Below, one piece after another: positions 16,385-24,467 of a stretch of 46,303 nucleotides of DNA. The notes beneath the pieces were generated by a model. The model worked only from the letters and a program-made list of their open reading frames with translations. It searched no databases and was not told where the DNA came from. The stretch comes from CAYOXX01 sp964408025. Lineage in GTDB: Bacteria > Acidobacteriota > DATKUA01. The stretch lies in contig CAYOXX010000017.1 in NCBI GenBank assembly GCA_964408025.1, positions 1 through 46,303 of the forward strand, given 5' to 3'. The position numbers and the translations under genes are program-made. The first letter of the stretch is position 1. Each line of letters starts with the position of its first letter.

Positions 16385-18270
16385 TCGGTTCAGACCGGCT
16401 GCCGTCGATTGCGGTGCGGCTTTTCCTGATCCTTGTCCTCTCCGCGGCGCCGCTGGCCGCGCAGGGGTTCGACTACTCGAGTTTCGGCATCCGCATCGAT
16501 GTCGAGCCCGCCGAAGTGCCCCAGGGCGGCTCCGGTACGGTGATTTTCACTATCGTTGTTCCCGCCGGCCACAGCATGACCGACACCCCGGCCACGTTCG
16601 GGATCGTCCCCGGCGCCGTAGAGGGCGTCAGCTTCGGGGAGCTGGAGAAGCCGGAGCCCGAAAGGGTCGACGATATCGGCGGCCACTACGTGGATACGGC
16701 CGTCTTTCGCCTGCCGTTCGACGTCGCCCCGACGGCCGCTACCGGTGAGCGCGAGCTGACGTTCGGATTCCGCCTGCAGGCCTGCGACGACTTCACGGGC
16801 GTCTGCTACTTCCCCACGCGCCCCGACGACGTCGGGCGGGTCGTGTCGGTGACGGTGGTGGCAGCGTCCGCTGCGGAGATCCCGGAAGTGGAGCCCGAGC
16901 GGGACGCCGGGCCGGGCGCCGGCCTGGAAGAGACCGAAAGGGAGCCGAGCGAATCGTCCGCGGTCCGGCCGCAAGGCGGCGAATCTCTGGCGGCCGCCGG
17001 CGGGGAAGACGTGCTTGGGGACTGGTTCGCCGGCGCCCTGCGGGGCGGCAACCTCTGGCTCGCCCTGTTGCTCGCCTTCGTCGCCGGCGTCCTGACCAGC
17101 CTCACGCCATGCGTCTACCCTATGATCCCGATCACCATCTCCTACGTCAGCGGCCGCGCCGAGGGGAAGCGGATGAACGGCTTCCTTATTTCGCTGGTGC
17201 TAGTGCTTGGCATCGCCGTCACCTACTCGGTGCTCGGCGTGGTCGCCGGCGCCACCGGGGCGCTCTTCGGCGCGATCACCCAGCACCCCGCGGTGCAGGG
17301 GCTCGTCTTCGTCGTGCTGGTGGCGATAGGCCTCAGCATGCTCGGCGCCTTCGAGATCGCCCTGCCCGCATCCTGGCTGCAGAAGCTGCAGGTTCGGCGC
17401 AAGGGCTACCTGGGAGCCTTGGTCGTCGGCCTCACCATCGGATTCGTCGCCGCCCCCTGCGTAGCGCCCATTCTCGTCGTCATGCTCACCTGGATCTCGC
17501 AGAGCGGGGACCTGCTCCTCGGCTTCGTCCTCATGTTCGTCTACGCCCTCGGCATGGGAGTGCTCTTCGTACTGATCGGCACCTTCTCCAACATCATCCT
17601 CCCGCGCAGCGGCGTCTGGATGGAGTGGCTGAAGAAGATATTCGCCTTCGTGCTCTTCCTGGTCGCCGTGTTCTTCGCCGAAGGCCTGCTCGACTCGATC
17701 TGGCCGAGCCTCTTCGACGTGACCCTGGGCGCCCTGCTGGTGCTGTTTGGCGCCGTCCTCGGCGCCTTCCACCGCCTCGAGCGCGACGCCGGCTGGTGGC
17801 TACTGCTCGGCAAGACGGCCGGTGTGTTGCTGGTCGCCGCAGGTCTCGTCGTCTTCGCCCTCGGTTTCCTCGGTCCGCTCCCGCCGGCGTCCCTCACGGA
17901 GACTTCTCCAGCCGGCGTGCAGAGCGGAGTGCCGTGGGTCTGGGGTCTCGATACCGGGCTGCGGCGGGCCGAGCTGCAGGGATTGCCGGTGCTGATCGAC
18001 TACTGGGCCGACTGGTGCGTCGCCTGCATCGAGCTGGACCACGGCACCTTTTCCGACGCACGAGTGGCGACCGAGCTCGGACGCTTCGTCCCCGTCAAGG
18101 TCGATGGCAGCGACGTTAACGATCCCGGCTTCCTGGAGGCAAAGCAGCGCTTCGGAGTTGTCGGACTGCCTACCGTGATCATTCTGGACGCACAGGGTGC
18201 GGAGGCGCGCAGATTCACGCAGTTCCTCGATGCCGACACCGTGCTCGGCTACCTGAGGGAGGTCCGCTGA
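16381..18270 (+). CDS. dsbD: Thiol:disulfide interchange protein DsbD
   Basis: A 629-aa inner-membrane protein carrying electrons from cytoplasmic thioredoxin to periplasmic thiol proteins. All three modules are seen: a signal peptide (to about LAAQG, residue 28) and an N-terminal immunoglobulin-like domain with the cysteine pair CDDFTGVC near 136-143; a central membrane domain of about eight helices with LTPCVYPMIP near 244 and VAAPCVAP near 360; and a C-terminal thioredoxin domain with WCVAC (Cys546 and Cys549). All redox cysteines are present. An acidic Ala/Glu/Pro linker (about 165-205) joins the first two modules. It lies between the 49-aa gene and two secreted proteins in one apparent operon. 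Confidence 0.95.
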   Translation: MIGSDRLPSIAVRLFLILVLSAAPLAAQGFDYSSFGIRIDVEPAEVPQGGSGTVIFTIVVPAGHSMTDTPATFGIVPGAVEGVSFGELEKPEPERVDDIGGHYVDTAVFRLPFDVAPTAATGERELTFGFRLQACDDFTGVCYFPTRPDDVGRVVSVTVVAASAAEIPEVEPERDAGPGAGLEETEREPSESSAVRPQGGESLAAAGGEDVLGDWFAGALRGGNLWLALLLAFVAGVLTSLTPCVYPMIPITISYVSGRAEGKRMNGFLISLVLVLGIAVTYSVLGVVAGATGALFGAITQHPAVQGLVFVVLVAIGLSMLGAFEIALPASWLQKLQVRRKGYLGALVVGLTIGFVAAPCVAPILVVMLTWISQSGDLLLGFVLMFVYALGMGVLFVLIGTFSNIILPRSGVWMEWLKKIFAFVLFLVAVFFAEGLLDSIWPSLFDVTLGALLVLFGAVLGAFHRLERDAGWWLLLGKTAGVLLVAAGLVVFALGFLGPLPPASLTETSPAGVQSGVPWVWGLDTGLRRAELQGLPVLIDYWADWCVACIELDHGTFSDARVATELGRFVPVKVDGSDVNDPGFLEAKQRFGVVGLPTVIILDAQGAEARRFTQFLDADTVLGYLREVR

Positions 18271-18323
18271 CCTCCGCTCGGCGTTGGGCTTTGGGAATAG
18301 GAAGATTTGGAAGGAGAGACGAA

Positions 18324-19538
18324 ATGAGCCCGACAGGGAAATCCCGAATCGCCGCGCTGGCGCTGCCGCTGGCCCTCGCCCTTACACTCAGCCTCGCAGC
18401 GGCCGCGGCTGCACAGGAGACGGTAAACGATCTTACCGTCATCCGCGTCCTGCAGAGCGCGTTCCCCGAGATCACGGCCGACGCCGTGGAGGTAGTCTTC
18501 ATCAAGCACCTGCGCAGCCGCGTCAAGGTAAACCTGACGATAGAGGGCCGAGAGGCCGTCCTCTTCCTCGCCTGGCGGCGGGACCGCTCCGGCGGGCGCT
18601 GGTGGTTCCAGCACGGCCCGCGGCGCAGCCTCGTCTACCTGGCGGGCTCCCTGGGCTCGGCCGTGGCCAGCCTCTCGCGGGAATCGGCCCCCGCATCCGC
18701 CTACGAAGCCGCGCCGCCGCAAGCCGAGTCCGAAGTTCCGGCCGAGGAGCCGCCTGCGGCCGCCGCCCCGGAGCCGGAACCGTCGGGCTCTCCAGAGGCC
18801 GAGCCGGAAGCCGAAGCGCTGCTGCCGGAGCGGGAACCTGACGCCGAGGCGGAGGCCGCTGCAGCCGCGGAGCCTGAGCCGGCGGTGGAGGCCGAAGCGG
18901 CCGCCGGTGAGGAAACAGGCGTTGACGCCGAACGGGACTCCGCGCAGCGTGAAGCCGAAACGGCGGGGGCCGCCGAGCGGGAGGCCGAGGCAGTCGCAGA
19001 GCCGGCCCCGTCGGAGGAACTCGGAGAGCCCGAGGCGGCCGAAGCGGCGGAAGCGGAACTGGTTCCGTTTTCGACCGCCGAAGCGGTCGGGCCGGGTGCG
19101 ACCAGCCACCAGTTCCTCGTCGCCTTCGTCGAGGCGATAGTCCGAGGCGAGGAGGAGCACTACGCCGACTTCCTCATCCGCCGCTCGGAGATGTCGTTCG
19201 ATGTCGATGAAGTCGGCTACGAAAGCGCCGTTGAGAACTGGAGAGACCAGTGCGGGCGGGCCCACGGCGTCCTGGCCGGCGGCGGCCGACGGGTCCAGAT
19301 CGTGCATATAAATCTGCGGCGGCCCGCCTCCCCGGAGGCTGAGCTTGCCGCCCTCGAGCGCCTGCGCGGCATGATCCCCTCCGTGGAGGAGGTCTTCGTC
19401 TTCGTCAGGATCGACCTGCGGATCGACGACCAACCGGCCGTGATCCGGATCGGCGGACTCATGCGCATCAGCGAGGGCTGGCGCATCGGCGGCCGCATCG
19501 ACGCCGAGCGCCGAGGTGCCGGCGAGCTGGTCCAGTAG
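18324..19538 (+). CDS. Secreted protein of unknown function, Ala/Glu/Pro linker (paralogue 1)
   Basis: A 404-aa protein with signal peptide (to about AAAAAAQ, residue 28), an N-terminal globular region (about 30-120), a long linker of about 130 residues made almost only of Ala, Glu and Pro (about 125-250), and a C-terminal domain (about 262-404). The C-terminal domain starts HQFLVAFVEAIVRGEEEHYADF and contains WRIGGRI near its end. The next gene has the same architecture and related C-terminal sequence (FLTEFMAALKEGAEESYAGF, then GWRVGEVG). AAGGAGA precedes the ATG. It starts 53 bp after dsbD. One cysteine is present in the C-terminal domain, so DsbD may not be needed for it. No known family is recognised. 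Confidence 0.75.
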   Translation: MSPTGKSRIAALALPLALALTLSLAAAAAAQETVNDLTVIRVLQSAFPEITADAVEVVFIKHLRSRVKVNLTIEGREAVLFLAWRRDRSGGRWWFQHGPRRSLVYLAGSLGSAVASLSRESAPASAYEAAPPQAESEVPAEEPPAAAAPEPEPSGSPEAEPEAEALLPEREPDAEAEAAAAAEPEPAVEAEAAAGEETGVDAERDSAQREAETAGAAEREAEAVAEPAPSEELGEPEAAEAAEAELVPFSTAEAVGPGATSHQFLVAFVEAIVRGEEEHYADFLIRRSEMSFDVDEVGYESAVENWRDQCGRAHGVLAGGGRRVQIVHINLRRPASPEAELAALERLRGMIPSVEEVFVFVRIDLRIDDQPAVIRIGGLMRISEGWRIGGRIDAERRGAGELVQ

Positions 19539-19665
19539 CCGGCGGGCCACGGCACCCCGTTCCCTCTGTCGCTCCTGGGGCCTCGCGTAGACGCCGCGCG
19601 GACGCGAAACGTAGTAAAATATTGGAACAACTGCCCGCCGCGGTGCGGGCGCGAGGGCCTTCCCG

Positions 19666-20550
19666 ATGGCAACACTACTTGCTCAACTGGCCGCCCTGTT
19701 CTGCCTGGCCGCGCCCTTCACCTCCGTGGGGCCGGTCCAGGATGCGATCCCGGCGCTGGAGCCGGAGGACGTGGTCGCAGTGCTCCTGTTCGAGATCGAC
19801 GGCCTGGCCGAAGGCGACGTCGTCGTCGAGCGGGTCGGGCAGCTCTACGACCGCGGCAGGGCGACGGTGGTGATCCGGGGGCGGCGGATGGTGCTGCTGC
19901 TGCGCTGCCGCCTCTCCGACTTCGGCCCCCATTGGGGCCTGCAGGGCACGCTCGACGATAGCCTCTACGCAGAGCCCCCCGCCGAGGCGGAGCCCCCTCT
20001 GGAAGCCCTACCGGCGCTGGAAGCCGAGGCGCCGCCCGCGGCCGAGACGGCGGAGTCCGCCGATGATGTGTTCATCCCCGACGCGGAGGACACGCACGAC
20101 TACCAGCTCTTCCTGACCGAGTTCATGGCGGCGCTTAAGGAGGGGGCGGAGGAGAGCTACGCCGGTTTCTACTATCGAGAGAGCGACTTTGACGCCGAGT
20201 CGCCCGCCGCGCCGACGCGGGCGGAGCTGGAGAGCCGGCGGCGCAGCTTCGTCGAGAGCTGCCGGCGGTTGAGCCGCGACCTGGCCCGCTTCGAGACGCT
20301 GACCGTCGTCCAGGTTGTCGCCCGCGGGATCCCGCAGGTGCAGCTCGACGTCGGCGCCCGGCTGCTGCCGGGCCTGCTTGAGTTCTACTCGCCGGCGGTG
20401 GTCGAGATGCAACTGGACGGCCTCTGGGGACGGCTTGTTCTGGACGGCGTCGCCCGCCTCGGCGACGGCTGGCGCGTCGGCGAAGTGGGCGAGCTTCAGT
20501 TTCCGGTAGAGGGCGACGCGGAGCCTGAGCCCGAGAGCGAGACGCCCTGA
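19666..20550 (+). CDS. Secreted protein of unknown function (paralogue 2)
   Basis: A 294-aa protein with a probable signal peptide (MATLLAQLAALFCLAA), a short N-terminal region (about 25-105) resembling that of its neighbour in the VxVxGRxxVLLLxxR strand, an acidic Ala/Glu/Pro linker (about 105-140) and a C-terminal domain (about 145-285) followed by a second acidic tail (EPEPESE). The shared C-terminal pattern FLxxFxxAxxxGxEExYAxF and GWRVG with the gene before it marks a tandem duplication. GAGGG lies 8 bases before the ATG. The 127-bp gap to paralogue 1 may hold a second promoter (TAAAAT at about 19613) but no -35 is evident. Function unknown; likely periplasmic. Confidence 0.72.
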   Translation: MATLLAQLAALFCLAAPFTSVGPVQDAIPALEPEDVVAVLLFEIDGLAEGDVVVERVGQLYDRGRATVVIRGRRMVLLLRCRLSDFGPHWGLQGTLDDSLYAEPPAEAEPPLEALPALEAEAPPAAETAESADDVFIPDAEDTHDYQLFLTEFMAALKEGAEESYAGFYYRESDFDAESPAAPTRAELESRRRSFVESCRRLSRDLARFETLTVVQVVARGIPQVQLDVGARLLPGLLEFYSPAVVEMQLDGLWGRLVLDGVARLGDGWRVGEVGELQFPVEGDAEPEPESETP

Positions 20551-20578
20551 AAGCAACGACAGGGAGATGGGGAGGACA

Positions 20579-21331
20579 ATGGAAACCTGGTACACATCGC
20601 TAACCGACATCGCGCCGAACCGGGTCGCCCTGCGCGGGCGGCCGCTCGAGGAGCTTATGGGGCGGCTCAGCTTCGGCGGCGCCGTCTACCTGCTCTTCAC
20701 CGGGCGCGAGGCGGACGAGGACACCGCGCGCTTTATCGACGCCATCCTCGTCAGCTCCATCGACCACGGCGTCACGCCGCCCTCGGCGCTGGCGGCCCGC
20801 AACGCCGCCTCCACCGGCGCCCCGATCAACGCCTCCATAGCCTCCGGGGTGCTGGCCATCAACCGCTTCCACGGCGGCGCCATCGAGGGCTGCATGGGCG
20901 TGCTGAAGCGGGTGGTCGAGCTGGCCGCCGCCGAAGGCCTGAGCCCCGACGAGGCTGCCGACCGCGTGGCGGCCGAGGAGAAGGCCGCCAAGCGCAGGAT
21001 TCCCGGATACGGCCACCGCGTCCACACCGCCGACCCGCGCGCCGCGCGGCTGCTCGAGCTGGCGGACGAGCTCGGCCAGCGCGGCCCCGGCATCGAGGCC
21101 AGCGAGGCGCTGGGCAGGGCGATCGAGCGCTCACTTGGCCGCGCGCTGCCGCTCAACGTCGACGGCGCCATAGGCGCCTGCCTCCTTGACCTCGGCATCG
21201 ACGCGGCCCTGGCCAACGTCTTCTTCATCGTCGCCCGCGTCCCAGGCCTGGCCGCGCACGCCCACGAGGAGCGCTCCACCCAGCGGCCGATGCGCAAGAT
21301 CTGGCCCGCCGCCGCAGAATTCAAAGCGTAG
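20579..21331 (+). CDS. Citryl-CoA lyase / short citrate-synthase-fold enzyme
   Basis: A 250-aa protein corresponding to a short form of the citrate synthase fold. Catalytic-type motifs are present: SSIDHGVTPPSA near residue 60, PGYGHRVH near 143 and the LNVDGAIGACL helix near 185. Citrate synthases have about 370-430 residues; a 250-residue form matches citryl-CoA lyases of reverse-TCA bacteria and relatives, which cleave citryl-CoA to acetyl-CoA and oxaloacetate. Other members of this short family are of unknown specificity. GGGGAGG precedes the ATG. It starts 28 bp after paralogue 2 and ends the operon. No citryl-CoA synthetase gene is in the window. Confidence 0.75.
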   Translation: METWYTSLTDIAPNRVALRGRPLEELMGRLSFGGAVYLLFTGREADEDTARFIDAILVSSIDHGVTPPSALAARNAASTGAPINASIASGVLAINRFHGGAIEGCMGVLKRVVELAAAEGLSPDEAADRVAAEEKAAKRRIPGYGHRVHTADPRAARLLELADELGQRGPGIEASEALGRAIERSLGRALPLNVDGAIGACLLDLGIDAALANVFFIVARVPGLAAHAHEERSTQRPMRKIWPAAAEFKA

Positions 21332-21436
21332 ATGAATTCACTCGCCTTTCGCCGATACCATATATATAATGCACGAAGTGCCGGCGGGCGGGCGCTATCC
21401 CCGAACCGCTAGCCGTGAGCAAAAGAGGGTGATTTA

Positions 21437-21592
21437 TTGACAAGAATAGACGAAAAGAGAATGCAATTGCTCAATGGGTCGTATATGCTTAGAAGCAGAG
21501 TTACTGTGGATGCTCTCCCCTCTGCGATGGGGGGATTGCGACAACTTCTTCGTAGACATGGAGTATCATCATGCAGGCAAGGCGATTACTGA
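21437..21592 (+). CDS. Possible 51-aa leader protein overlapping the next gene
   Basis: A frame starting at TTG (21437) or ATG (21461) runs to a TGA at 21590, 22 bp inside the winged-helix gene. GAGGGTGA lies a few bases before the TTG. The product is basic and has no motifs. It might couple translation to the regulator gene or be a chance frame in this AT-richer stretch. Confidence 0.22.
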   Translation: MTRIDEKRMQLLNGSYMLRSRVTVDALPSAMGGLRQLLRRHGVSSCRQGDY

Positions 21593-22272
21593 ACAATTTC
21601 TTTAGCTGCCATTCCAAGATTGACATTTTGCGCACCGTCGTCGGCTCCGATGAGCCGCAGAGCGGGCGAAAGATCGCCTCCAAGGCCGGCCTCAGCCCCC
21701 GCTCCTGCCAACTCTCCCTTGACGAGCTTGTACGCCTAAATGTGCTGAGACGGCGATCCTCGGGCAAGGCATATTACTACAGCGTAAACATCGATAACCG
21801 CATCGTCACCGACCTTATCATCCCGATATTCCAACAGGAGGAGCGGCTTACGGATCAGGTTGTGGAAAAGATACGTATGCAACTGAGAACGAGCCGCAAC
21901 GGCGTCCTCGGCATCTACTTCCTCGAAAGCTGGCCGCGCAGTTGGGGCAAGAAGGGCGCGGGCGCCCTCATCCTCTCTGTGCTCTCCGACGGGAAGACGA
22001 ACGGCGCCATGGCAAGCAGGCTCGAGGAGCTGCGCGACCAGCTGCTGTCCTGCTTCGGCATGCCGATCGACTACGTCATCCTGACCATCGAGGAATTCGC
22101 CGAGCTCGCCAGGAAGAGCCCGGGCGATCTGGACCGTATCGGCGCCCGGCTGCGGAACCTGGCCGGGCGGAAGTTCGACGAGCTGGTCAGGAGCGAAAGG
22201 GGAAGCCCGGAGCACATCCGTCGCGCGACTGACTTCTTCCCGAAGCGCCGCAAAGGCGGCGAACGACGGTAA
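21571..22272 (+). CDS. Winged-helix regulator with degenerate nucleotidyltransferase domain
   Basis: A 233-aa protein. Residues about 15-75 form a winged helix (SGRKIASKAGLSPRSCQLSLDELVRLNVLRR, wing YYYSVN). Residues about 105-215 follow the layout of a MNT-type nucleotidyltransferase, as in wHTH-NTase proteins, but the active site is gone: where the family has GSxARG and the metal-binding DxD (SDIDLLV) this protein reads LESWPRSW and GAGALILSV. The later PIDYVILTIEEFAEL segment matches the usual region after the catalytic core. It should bind DNA; the second domain may bind a ligand or partner. GGAG lies 7 bases before the ATG. Confidence 0.65.
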   Translation: MQARRLLNNFFSCHSKIDILRTVVGSDEPQSGRKIASKAGLSPRSCQLSLDELVRLNVLRRRSSGKAYYYSVNIDNRIVTDLIIPIFQQEERLTDQVVEKIRMQLRTSRNGVLGIYFLESWPRSWGKKGAGALILSVLSDGKTNGAMASRLEELRDQLLSCFGMPIDYVILTIEEFAELARKSPGDLDRIGARLRNLAGRKFDELVRSERGSPEHIRRATDFFPKRRKGGERR

Positions 22273-22672
22273 CGCCGATCCCCGGAAGAGAGTCCCTCGG
22301 GAGGGTGGTGGAGATAAACCAGGAGTATGGCAACGCCAGTTCTCACTTATATGCGGTCAGGCAAATCATAGATTGGCGTGAGCCTTGAAGTAGCAGCGAA
22401 CCGCGAGCGAATCTGAACGCTTGCGGTTTCTATTCATACACACCTTAGGTAGCTACGGCGACTACATCCCATCGGCGCAGGCGCCCGCAAAGGCGCGGGA
22501 TTGCGCTGGCAACGCCTCTCCGCACTCCTCCTTGAAAATCGAAGCACTCTCTACCATAATGTTCCGGCAGCGAGTAGTCGCTACTCTTCTCGATTCATTC
22601 AGACGAAATCCTCTCCGCGACGGTTCCAGCGCGGCAGCGAGCCCGACTGGCGGGTGGCGAGGGGCGGGGAAC
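22273..22672. other. Intergenic region upstream of sigma-like factor B
   Basis: About 400 bp with no gene I can support. It presumably contains the promoter of factor B. A GC-rich short palindrome (GGCGCCCGC/GCGCGGG-like) lies around 22479-22500. No convincing sigma-70 hexamer pair was found. Confidence 0.35.
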
Positions 22673-22712
22673 GGAAGGAGGTAGTGTGCGCATGAGTGGT
22701 GAGGCGGTATGA
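22673..22712 (+). promoter_or_regulatory. Strong ribosome site with six-codon upstream frame before sigma-like factor B
   Basis: GGAAGGAGGT (22673-22682) is placed 9 bases before ATG 22692, which opens a 6-codon frame (MSGEAV). Its TGA (22710-22712) overlaps the ATG of sigma-like factor B at 22709. Factor B has only GAGGCGG almost touching its own ATG, so its translation probably depends on ribosomes that read the mini-frame. Confidence 0.5.
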
Positions 22713-23320
22713 GCAGTCCGCCAGGGGAAGAGGGCCGGCTTTTTCACGAGTTACTCAGTTCCCAGGAACCGCAGCGGCTGCCTCGACTCGCCGAAGAGCT
22801 CCACTTGCGCTACTACAGGCTGATCTATTATTTCTTGCGAATATTCGCAATTCCTGATGACTTGCAGCACGACCTGTTCAACCAGATCTTCCTCAAGATC
22901 ATGCGGGGGCTGGCGAAGCTCCGGCACTGCGACAACATAAAATCGTGGGTGGTAACGATCGCCAAGAACGAGATATTCAGCTTCATCCACAGGAGGGAGC
23001 GCGAGGTGCGCCTCTACAGCGTGGCCAACGACACTACGGCGCCGGCGGCCGGCGCGGGCGAAAAGCGATCGGTGCTGTTCACTCCCGAGAAGAAGCTCTT
23101 CGACAAGCAATTGCGCGCCGCCTTCCAGGAAAGCGTATCGGATCTGGCCGAGGAGATAAGGAAGCCGTTTCTGCTGCGCTACCGCGAGTTTCTGAAGTGG
23201 AAAGAGATCGCCTCGATACTCGACATCAATATCGACACGGTCCGCAAGCGCGCCGAGCGGGCGCGGCAGCGGGTGCTCGGCAGCATGCGGCGAACGCTCG
23301 GCCCCGGCCGGCGCGCATGA
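22709..23320 (+). CDS. ECF-like sigma-70 family factor B
   Basis: A 203-aa protein with the same layout as factor A at 4691-5323: DLFNQIFLKIMRGL and WVVTIAKNEI in region 2 and a region-4 helix-turn-helix KWKEIASILDINIDTVRKR. The shared blocks run end to end (EPQR, YYFLRIF, EIRKPFLLRYREF), so the two are paralogues of one subfamily rather than members of separate ECF groups. The linker between regions 2 and 4 is longer and Ala-rich here. No anti-sigma gene follows, though a short open stretch (SSWEEVERFLE) after the stop in another frame may be a remnant. Confidence 0.8.
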   Translation: MSSPPGEEGRLFHELLSSQEPQRLPRLAEELHLRYYRLIYYFLRIFAIPDDLQHDLFNQIFLKIMRGLAKLRHCDNIKSWVVTIAKNEIFSFIHRREREVRLYSVANDTTAPAAGAGEKRSVLFTPEKKLFDKQLRAAFQESVSDLAEEIRKPFLLRYREFLKWKEIASILDINIDTVRKRAERARQRVLGSMRRTLGPGRRA

Positions 23321-23698
23321 GGTATCGGGCTCGAGCTGGGAGGAGGTAGAGAGGTTCCTCGAAACCGGCGGCACCGGGCGACCAGGACGATCGCTGTTGA
23401 GGCAACGGTTAGACAGCAACGAGATCGGGGCGTAACGCTCGCGCCCCGGTCCGCGTCTCGATTAATTACATTTTTATTTAACATGTTGTTGAGACTTTTA
23501 ACGAACTCACTTAGTCCTATAGCTGGCCAGGTCAACTCCACAATAGTGCGCGGTCATTCTCCTCTCTATTTTGAGGCATACTCACGATGACCTCGTCTTA
23601 AGTTATCGGAAACTGACCTTTGCCTATCTTGCTGGCGCTGGCTATACGGGCCGCTTTATAACATCCAAAACAATAAGTGTAGTTATCACAACTATGGA
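23321..23698. other. Intergenic region downstream of sigma-like factor B
   Basis: About 380 bp without a supported gene. A GGGGCG...CGCCCC hairpin around 23427-23446 could end the sigma transcript but lacks a T-run. The second half is AT-richer. A 25-codon stretch after the sigma stop has no start codon in frame. Confidence 0.35.
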
Positions 23699-23722
23699 AG
23701 AGCATAGAGGTAGCTATGCTCT
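23699..23722 (+). promoter_or_regulatory. 9-bp inverted repeat directly upstream of the SPOR gene promoter
   Basis: AGAGCATAG (23699-23707) and CTATGCTCT (23714-23722) form a perfect dyad with a 6-bp centre, three bases before the -35. It could be an operator or activator site; it has no T-run and is a poor terminator. Confidence 0.55.
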
Positions 23723-23724
23723 CA

Positions 23725-23754
23725 TTGACATCCGTTCACGAACTGTGGTAAGAT
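23725..23754 (+). promoter_or_regulatory. Sigma-70 promoter of the SPOR-lnt-prfB operon
   Basis: TTGACA (23725-23730), 18-bp spacer, TAAGAT (23749-23754). The start would lie about 60 bp before the SPOR-protein ATG. Confidence 0.6.
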
Positions 23755-23821
23755 GTTGTAAGCACGAAGGTTGTAAGTGCATCGCGGCGGTAGGCCGCTC
23801 AGAGATAGAGGTAAAGAGGAC

Positions 23822-24463
23822 ATGGCCACAACGTATGAGACGGACGACAAGTCGCTGGTCGAATTCCAGCTCGGCAACAAGCAGCTGTTTCTGCTCTTTG
23901 TCGGGCTGCTGGTGGTCTGCGCCATCTTCTTCTTCATCGGCCTGCGCGTCGGCGAGGACACCGCCCGCAGCCGTGCGGCGATAATGATCGGCGACGAGGC
24001 CGGCCCGGCCGCCGGAGGCCGTGACGACACGGAGGCGACGGCCCAGCTCAGCGAGGCCGAGAACCTCGCCCTGCGGCCGGAAACCGAGCCGGTGCGGCGG
24101 AACAGGCGCACCGAGACGCGCAGCTCCGAGGCGACCCGCCAGCCCGAGCGCCAGGCTTCCACACAGGCTCAGGGGCCTGCGACCGAGCAGGCAGCGCCAT
24201 CCGCTGCCATCGCGGCGCAGACCGCGTCCGGTCCCCCTCCCGGTTGGTACGTTCAGGTCTGCTCGCTGACCGAGGAAACCAGCGCCCAGCGCTTGCGGGC
24301 CCAGCTGGCCGCGAGGCTGCCGGCGGCCATCCAGCCGGCCACAGTGCACGGCCGCTCCTACTTCCGCGTCCTGGTCGGGCCCTACACTTCGAGAGCCGCG
24401 GCCGAGGCGGCCCAGGGCTCCGTAGGCCGCCCCGAGACCATCATCACCCGCGTCAGGAACTGA
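23822..24463 (+). CDS. SPOR-domain membrane protein
   Basis: A 213-aa bitopic inner-membrane protein: short cytoplasmic N-terminus, one membrane helix at residues about 22-43 (LFLLFVGLLVVCAIFFFIG), a linker rich in Glu, Arg, Ala and Gln (about 50-135), and a periplasmic SPOR domain (about 138-211) with WYVQVCSL and YFRVLVGPYTSRAAAEAA. SPOR domains bind denuded peptidoglycan glycans at the division site. It may be a division or cell-wall protein. AAAGAGGA precedes the ATG. The start of lnt follows 4 bp downstream, so it leads an operon. Confidence 0.9.
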   Translation: MATTYETDDKSLVEFQLGNKQLFLLFVGLLVVCAIFFFIGLRVGEDTARSRAAIMIGDEAGPAAGGRDDTEATAQLSEAENLALRPETEPVRRNRRTETRSSEATRQPERQASTQAQGPATEQAAPSAAIAAQTASGPPPGWYVQVCSLTEETSAQRLRAQLAARLPAAIQPATVHGRSYFRVLVGPYTSRAAAEAAQGSVGRPETIITRVRN

Positions 24464-24467
24464 TCTC

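Noticed and set aside
23325..23434. Open stretch after sigma-like factor B (SSWEEVERFLE) resembling the start of an anti-sigma protein
   Set aside because: No start codon in that frame and no further motif; kept only as a possible remnant.
23427..23446. GGGGCG/CGCCCC hairpin as terminator of the sigma gene
   Set aside because: No T-run follows and the stem is short; evidence too weak to call.
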